This document shows positions 59,704 to 64,000 of a DNA stretch of 64,000 nucleotides, piece by piece. The stretch's first letter is position 1; every line of letters starts with the position of its first letter. The stretch comes from a bacterium (GTDB lineage: Bacteria > Planctomycetota > Planctomycetia > Kolteriales > Kolteriaceae), in contig JAIEPU010000110.1 of assembly GCA_019748235.1 (NCBI GenBank), positions 1-64,000 of the forward strand, given 5' to 3'. The position numbers and the translations under genes were made by a program. Below the pieces are notes generated by a model. The model ran no database searches and was not told the DNA's origin. It saw nothing but the letters and a program-made list of their open reading frames with translations.

Positions 59704-60195
59704 ATGACGTCGGTTCTCAAACTAGGTCGATTCGAGTTCAACCCGTGCGGCGTGAAGATTTCAGGTCGTCCTTCTCTGGAACAATGGGAAGGCCCTCTCT
59801 CATTCGCGCTCTGGTGTCAGCGAGCCAGTCCCTGGTGGATCGGTGACATGCTCAATGCGGGGGATGACAGTTTCGGCGAGGCATTCTTCCAACTCTGCGA
59901 GGAATATGGTGTCTCCGCCGAGATGATGCAGCGGTATAAGGGGGTTGCACGACGGGTACCAGCGGTAAATCGCCGGGCCTCCCTCTCGTGGTCGGCTCAT
60001 GCGGTCGCGGCGCGACTATCACACGACGAACAACGAAAAGTCTTAGCTGAAGCCGAGCGGCGAGGTTGGACCAGCGAAGAAATCAGGCGTCATTTGCGCG
60101 AACGAGACGACAAAGCGAAAAAAGAGCAGGCGACGGAAGCAGATCCCGAAGTACCAACAGATGACCAAGCGACGAAAGGCGAAACTCATGATTGA
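59704..60195 (+). CDS. LmbU-like putative DNA-binding protein
   Basis: WWIGDMLNAGDDSFGEAFFQLCEEYGVSAEMMQRYKGVARRVP...LSWSAHAVAARLSHDEQRKVLAEAERRGWTSEEIRRHLR. Confidence 0.55.
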   Translation: MTSVLKLGRFEFNPCGVKISGRPSLEQWEGPLSFALWCQRASPWWIGDMLNAGDDSFGEAFFQLCEEYGVSAEMMQRYKGVARRVPAVNRRASLSWSAHAVAARLSHDEQRKVLAEAERRGWTSEEIRRHLRERDDKAKKEQATEADPEVPTDDQATKGETHD

Positions 60196-62446
60196 CGAGC
60201 GATCCATGTCCGGAACGCAGAATTCACAGCACGAGAAGCAACTCGATCGCCGATTGTTCCTTGGACAACTCGCGGTCGGGCTCGCAATGACCAGGATGTT
60301 CGGCGGATCGTCGTCGGTGCTCGCGGAGGACGCATTCTCGCTCGATGTTCCACTCCCGAAGGATGCGCGATTCGGCAAACTTGTTGATTTGAACGCCTAC
60401 TTTCCTTTCAACGTACCGGAATCGAAAGGGGCATGGGAGCTTCGCGCGGCCGAATTGCGACGCCAGCTTCTCGTCGCGAACGGGCTCTGGCCGATGCCCC
60501 CCCGACCACCGATCGAGGCGACGGTTCACGGCGCGGTCGATCGCAAGGAATACACCGTCGAGCGTGTCTATTTTCAAAGCTCACCTGGCCTATACGTCAC
60601 AGGAAGCTTATTCAAGCCAAAGAAAATCGAAGGAAAAGTTCCGGTCATTCTTTGCCCGCACGGCCATTGGCAAAACGGACGATTTTTCGATCACGGCGAA
60701 AAAGTCGTCCAGGACGAAATCAAGAAGGGGGCCGAAAAATATCCCGTTGGCGGGCGATATCCCCTTCAAGCCCGCTGCATGCAACTCGCTCGAATGGGAT
60801 GTATCGTTTTCCACTACGACATGCTCGGCTATGCCGATAGCGTGCCGATCTCTCAAGCTCTCGCTCACGGATTCAAAGCGCAGCGATCCTCAATGAGTTC
60901 CCTCGAGCATTGGGGACTCTTCAGTGCTCAAGCGGAACTCCGACTACTGAGCGTGATGGGGCTGCAAACGTTCAATTCCGTTCGCGCGCTCGATTGGGTC
61001 AGTTCGCTTCCAGACGTCGATACGTCGCGCATCGGCGTGACGGGGGCGAGTGGCGGTGGAACACAGACATTCATGCTGACAGCCGTCGATGATCGCCCGG
61101 CGGCGGCGTTTCCCGCCGTCATGGTTTCTACTGCCATGCAAGGTGGGTGTACTTGCGAGAACGCATCGTACCTCCGCGTCGACACCGGTAACGTCGAGAT
61201 CGCCGCTCTCACGGCACCTCGGCCGCTCGGCATGTCAGCGGCGGACGACTGGACGCGCGAACTCGAAACCAAAGGGCTTCCGGAATTAAAGAAGCTCTAT
61301 GCGCTGCTCGGTGCTCCCGACAATGTCGAAGGAAAATACTACCCGTTCCCGCACAACTACAACTATGTCAGCCGGGCGATGATGTATGAGTTCTTCAACA
61401 AACACTTCAAGCTTGGTTTGAAAAGCCCGATCGTTGAAGAGGACTACATTCCACTGACTCGCGATGAACTGACAGTATGGAACGAAAGACATCCCAAACC
61501 CAAGATGGATGAGGATGCCGAGCACAAAATGCTGGCGCACTTTGCTGCCGAGTCCGATAAGCAAATCGCCGCTCTCACTCCGAAAGACTCGGCGGGAATG
61601 ACAGAATTCCAAAAGATCGTCGGCGGGGGCTGGGAGGTCATTCTCGGCCATTCCATTCCAGAGGGAAGCAATCTCTCGGTCGATATCGTTCGCGAGGGAA
61701 AGATCGATGGAGCATCGTACCGAATTGGCTATTTGAACAACGCGTCGAAGAGTGTGTCCATTCCAACGATCCATCTCGGGATCAAGATGCCGCCCGATCG
61801 GCTTGTCCTGTGGATTACGCCGCTCGGCAAGAAGGGACTGTTCCATGGATCGTCCATCATTCCTCCCGTGAAGAAACTCCTAGACGCGGGAGTTCACGTG
61901 GTCGGGCTTGATCTGATGGAACAGGGAAATTCCCTTCCCCCTGATCGATCTCCGGACAAATCTCGCAGCACAGAGAATGGTCGCGACGCCGCATGCTTCG
62001 CGTTCGGCTACAACTATCCATTATTTGCCCAGCGAGTGCAGGACATCGTGACCGGCATCGCACGAGCAAGAGCGAAACTCGGACCGAAAGGACGGATTGA
62101 CGTCGTCGGTATCGATGGAGCGGGACCGTGGGTACTTGCAGCTGGTGCAATCGCACGGGACCATCTCTCCTCTATTGCCGCGAGCACCAACGGCTTCCGA
62201 TTTAGCCAGATCACCGACATTCGCGATCCTCAACTTCTACCGGGAGGGGTCAAGTATGGCGACCTTCCAACCCTCGCCGGTCTTTGCGCCCCCGTTCCGA
62301 TTTGGCTGGGTGGCGAAGGAGCGAAACTACCCAGTGTGACATCAGCGTGCTATTCGGCGACGAATGCCACGAACAAAGTCAGGCTATCCTCTGCGGCTCC
62401 CGAACAGGAAGCCAGCGAGATTGCTGACTGGCTACTTCAAAGTTGA
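60188..62446 (+). CDS. Tat-type signal, acetyl xylan esterase-like alpha/beta-hydrolase
   Basis: DRRLFLGQLAVGLAMTRM, GVTGASGGGTQTFML nucleophile elbow; second hydrolase-like half. Confidence 0.8.
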   Translation: MIDERSMSGTQNSQHEKQLDRRLFLGQLAVGLAMTRMFGGSSSVLAEDAFSLDVPLPKDARFGKLVDLNAYFPFNVPESKGAWELRAAELRRQLLVANGLWPMPPRPPIEATVHGAVDRKEYTVERVYFQSSPGLYVTGSLFKPKKIEGKVPVILCPHGHWQNGRFFDHGEKVVQDEIKKGAEKYPVGGRYPLQARCMQLARMGCIVFHYDMLGYADSVPISQALAHGFKAQRSSMSSLEHWGLFSAQAELRLLSVMGLQTFNSVRALDWVSSLPDVDTSRIGVTGASGGGTQTFMLTAVDDRPAAAFPAVMVSTAMQGGCTCENASYLRVDTGNVEIAALTAPRPLGMSAADDWTRELETKGLPELKKLYALLGAPDNVEGKYYPFPHNYNYVSRAMMYEFFNKHFKLGLKSPIVEEDYIPLTRDELTVWNERHPKPKMDEDAEHKMLAHFAAESDKQIAALTPKDSAGMTEFQKIVGGGWEVILGHSIPEGSNLSVDIVREGKIDGASYRIGYLNNASKSVSIPTIHLGIKMPPDRLVLWITPLGKKGLFHGSSIIPPVKKLLDAGVHVVGLDLMEQGNSLPPDRSPDKSRSTENGRDAACFAFGYNYPLFAQRVQDIVTGIARARAKLGPKGRIDVVGIDGAGPWVLAAGAIARDHLSSIAASTNGFRFSQITDIRDPQLLPGGVKYGDLPTLAGLCAPVPIWLGGEGAKLPSVTSACYSATNATNKVRLSSAAPEQEASEIADWLLQS

Positions 62447-62599
62447 TGAGTTGGATGAGGGCGCCGGGTTCCCGATATCACTGAGTAAATGTCAACTTCG
62501 TAAAGAAGTCGCATCATCCATCTTGACAAAAGCACGAAGTCCACGTTTCATCCCGCCGCTCGTGGGTGATGACGGACGAGGTACGTCCCGATCCCCCGA

Positions 62600-63892
62600 A
62601 TGAGGTGGATGTTCATGGACAACGCACGCAAGTGGGTCTTCTCGCGGATGCTGGATTTGCCATTCGCGGCGGCCGCGGTGGTTACGACGATCTTCTACAC
62701 CATCGTCCTTCAAGAATCGATGGAGGGGACGGTCCTTCAGCGTTACACCACCGAACATGCCGTTGAATATGTCATCGTTGGGTTCTTCATCTGGGGAATG
62801 ATGGACGTCATTTTCCGGATGTTCACCTTTCCTCGCGAAAAGCGTGCTTTGCGGCATGAATTCCTTCCTCCCCGCGGACCGCGTGAGCCTGTTTCCAAAG
62901 CGTCGGAATTACTCGCTCATCTCAAGGAGCAGCCTGCCTCCCTTCGGAATTCCCGCATGGGACAGAGACTAATTAAGGCACTCTCTTATCTCGAGGAGAA
63001 GGGGTCGGCGGACGGTTTCAGCGACTATTTGGATTCGCTATCCGACCAAGATAACGACCAGACTCATGACAACTATGGACTCGTCCGGTTCATCGGATGG
63101 GTCACCCCCGTCCTCGGCTTCTTGGGAACGGTGCTTTACTTCGGCATGGCGCTCGCGGGCTTGACCGTCGACCAAATGGCGGACCAGTTGCCCATCGTCG
63201 TGTCGCAAATGGGTGCCGCTTTTAATACCACGACGGTCGCGCTTGGCGCCTCGACAGCCATGATGTTTCTTCTCTTTCTCTGCGAACGCGCGGAGCAGAA
63301 AATCGTTCATTCGATCGATCGTCGAGCGGAACGCGAACTCCTCAACAGGTTCGAGGTGGCGGATGCCAGCCTGACTCCGTTCCTCAATGCTCTTCAAGCT
63401 CTCAGCGGCTCCATGCTTCAGACGATGGATTCAAGCGTCGATCGCCAACTCAGGCTCTGGTCGAATGCCCTCCAAACGCTTCAAGAGCGGGGCGAGGAGC
63501 GACAACTTCGCCAAGCTCAGGTGTGGGAAGAGACGATCCTTCGCATGCAGAAGAGATTTGAGGAAAGCGAGGCGGAGCGCGAACGCCGTCTTCTTCGGGT
63601 CCTTGAAGCGATCGAAACGGACCGAACCACCCATCACACTCTAATGAAGTCGACTATTGACGAGGCCGGTAAGCTACGAGGTGATTTCGCTCGGCTTACT
63701 CAGACGCTCGCGAATGTTCTCAATGACGAAGGTAAACTGCTCGAATTACAGAATACGCTATCAGCGAACCTACGATTGCTGCGCGAAAGCCAACAGATTG
63801 ACGAGGCGTTGCACGGCTTGACGGCCGCTATTCACTTGATGACTTCACGACATGGGTTGATGCCTCCCAAGTCGGATCAGCGGGCCGCTTGA
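62600..63892 (+). CDS. MotA/TolQ/ExbB-family proton channel-like protein
   Basis: GWVTPVLGFLGTVLYFGMALAGLTVDQMADQLPIVVSQMGAAFNTTTVALGASTAMMFLLFL, C-terminal coiled coil. Confidence 0.82.
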   Translation: MRWMFMDNARKWVFSRMLDLPFAAAAVVTTIFYTIVLQESMEGTVLQRYTTEHAVEYVIVGFFIWGMMDVIFRMFTFPREKRALRHEFLPPRGPREPVSKASELLAHLKEQPASLRNSRMGQRLIKALSYLEEKGSADGFSDYLDSLSDQDNDQTHDNYGLVRFIGWVTPVLGFLGTVLYFGMALAGLTVDQMADQLPIVVSQMGAAFNTTTVALGASTAMMFLLFLCERAEQKIVHSIDRRAERELLNRFEVADASLTPFLNALQALSGSMLQTMDSSVDRQLRLWSNALQTLQERGEERQLRQAQVWEETILRMQKRFEESEAERERRLLRVLEAIETDRTTHHTLMKSTIDEAGKLRGDFARLTQTLANVLNDEGKLLELQNTLSANLRLLRESQQIDEALHGLTAAIHLMTSRHGLMPPKSDQRAA

Positions 63893-64000
63893 TCTGATCG
63901 GAACATGATTCGACGAAGAAAGCCAACCACGGAGCAGAGGTAATGCCGTGATTGGCTCTCGTGTTCTGTGCTCCGAAACTTAGGCGTGTTTCTGCGACCG

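Overview
The window looks planctomycete-like: DUF1559 prepilin-like protein, ECF sigma factor/WD40 Ser-Thr kinase pairs and PEP-CTERM proteins. About 42.8 kb of it is an integrated mobile element sitting in a tRNA-Val(TAC) gene (tRNA 2893-2965). The element is bounded by an exact 23-bp direct repeat, GTTCGAGTCCCTCACCGCCCACT, at 2945-2967 (attL) and 45739-45761 (attR). It carries a tyrosine integrase, two excisionase-like HTH proteins, a VirD4/TraD-like ATPase, ParB, a serine resolvase, ArdC-like antirestriction protein, a MobF relaxase, ParA plus a small basic protein, an RPA-type replication initiator and an iteron/DnaA-box origin. Cargo includes a three-gene ABC-3C (DUF3732) putative defence system, two ECF-sigma/WD40-kinase modules, three PEP-CTERM proteins (one with a caspase-like Cys/His motif), a DUF1016/YhcG nuclease and a HipBST-type tripartite toxin-antitoxin. 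No type IV secretion channel genes are seen, so it is best described as an integrative mobilizable plasmid-like element. The most unusual signal is at the att sites: the integrase ORF runs through the attL repeat and stops inside the tRNA, while the attR repeat is in the same reading frame and leads into a 191-codon open tail. Excision is therefore predicted to convert the 439-aa integrase into a 624-aa protein. The host side of attR appears to hold the 3' part of an older integrase gene. Outside the element the genes are mostly ordinary housekeeping/hypothetical ones (oxidoreductase, nucleotide-sugar dehydrogenase, AsmA-like, hydrolases, MotA/TolQ-like). All family calls are by eye from motifs; no searches were run.
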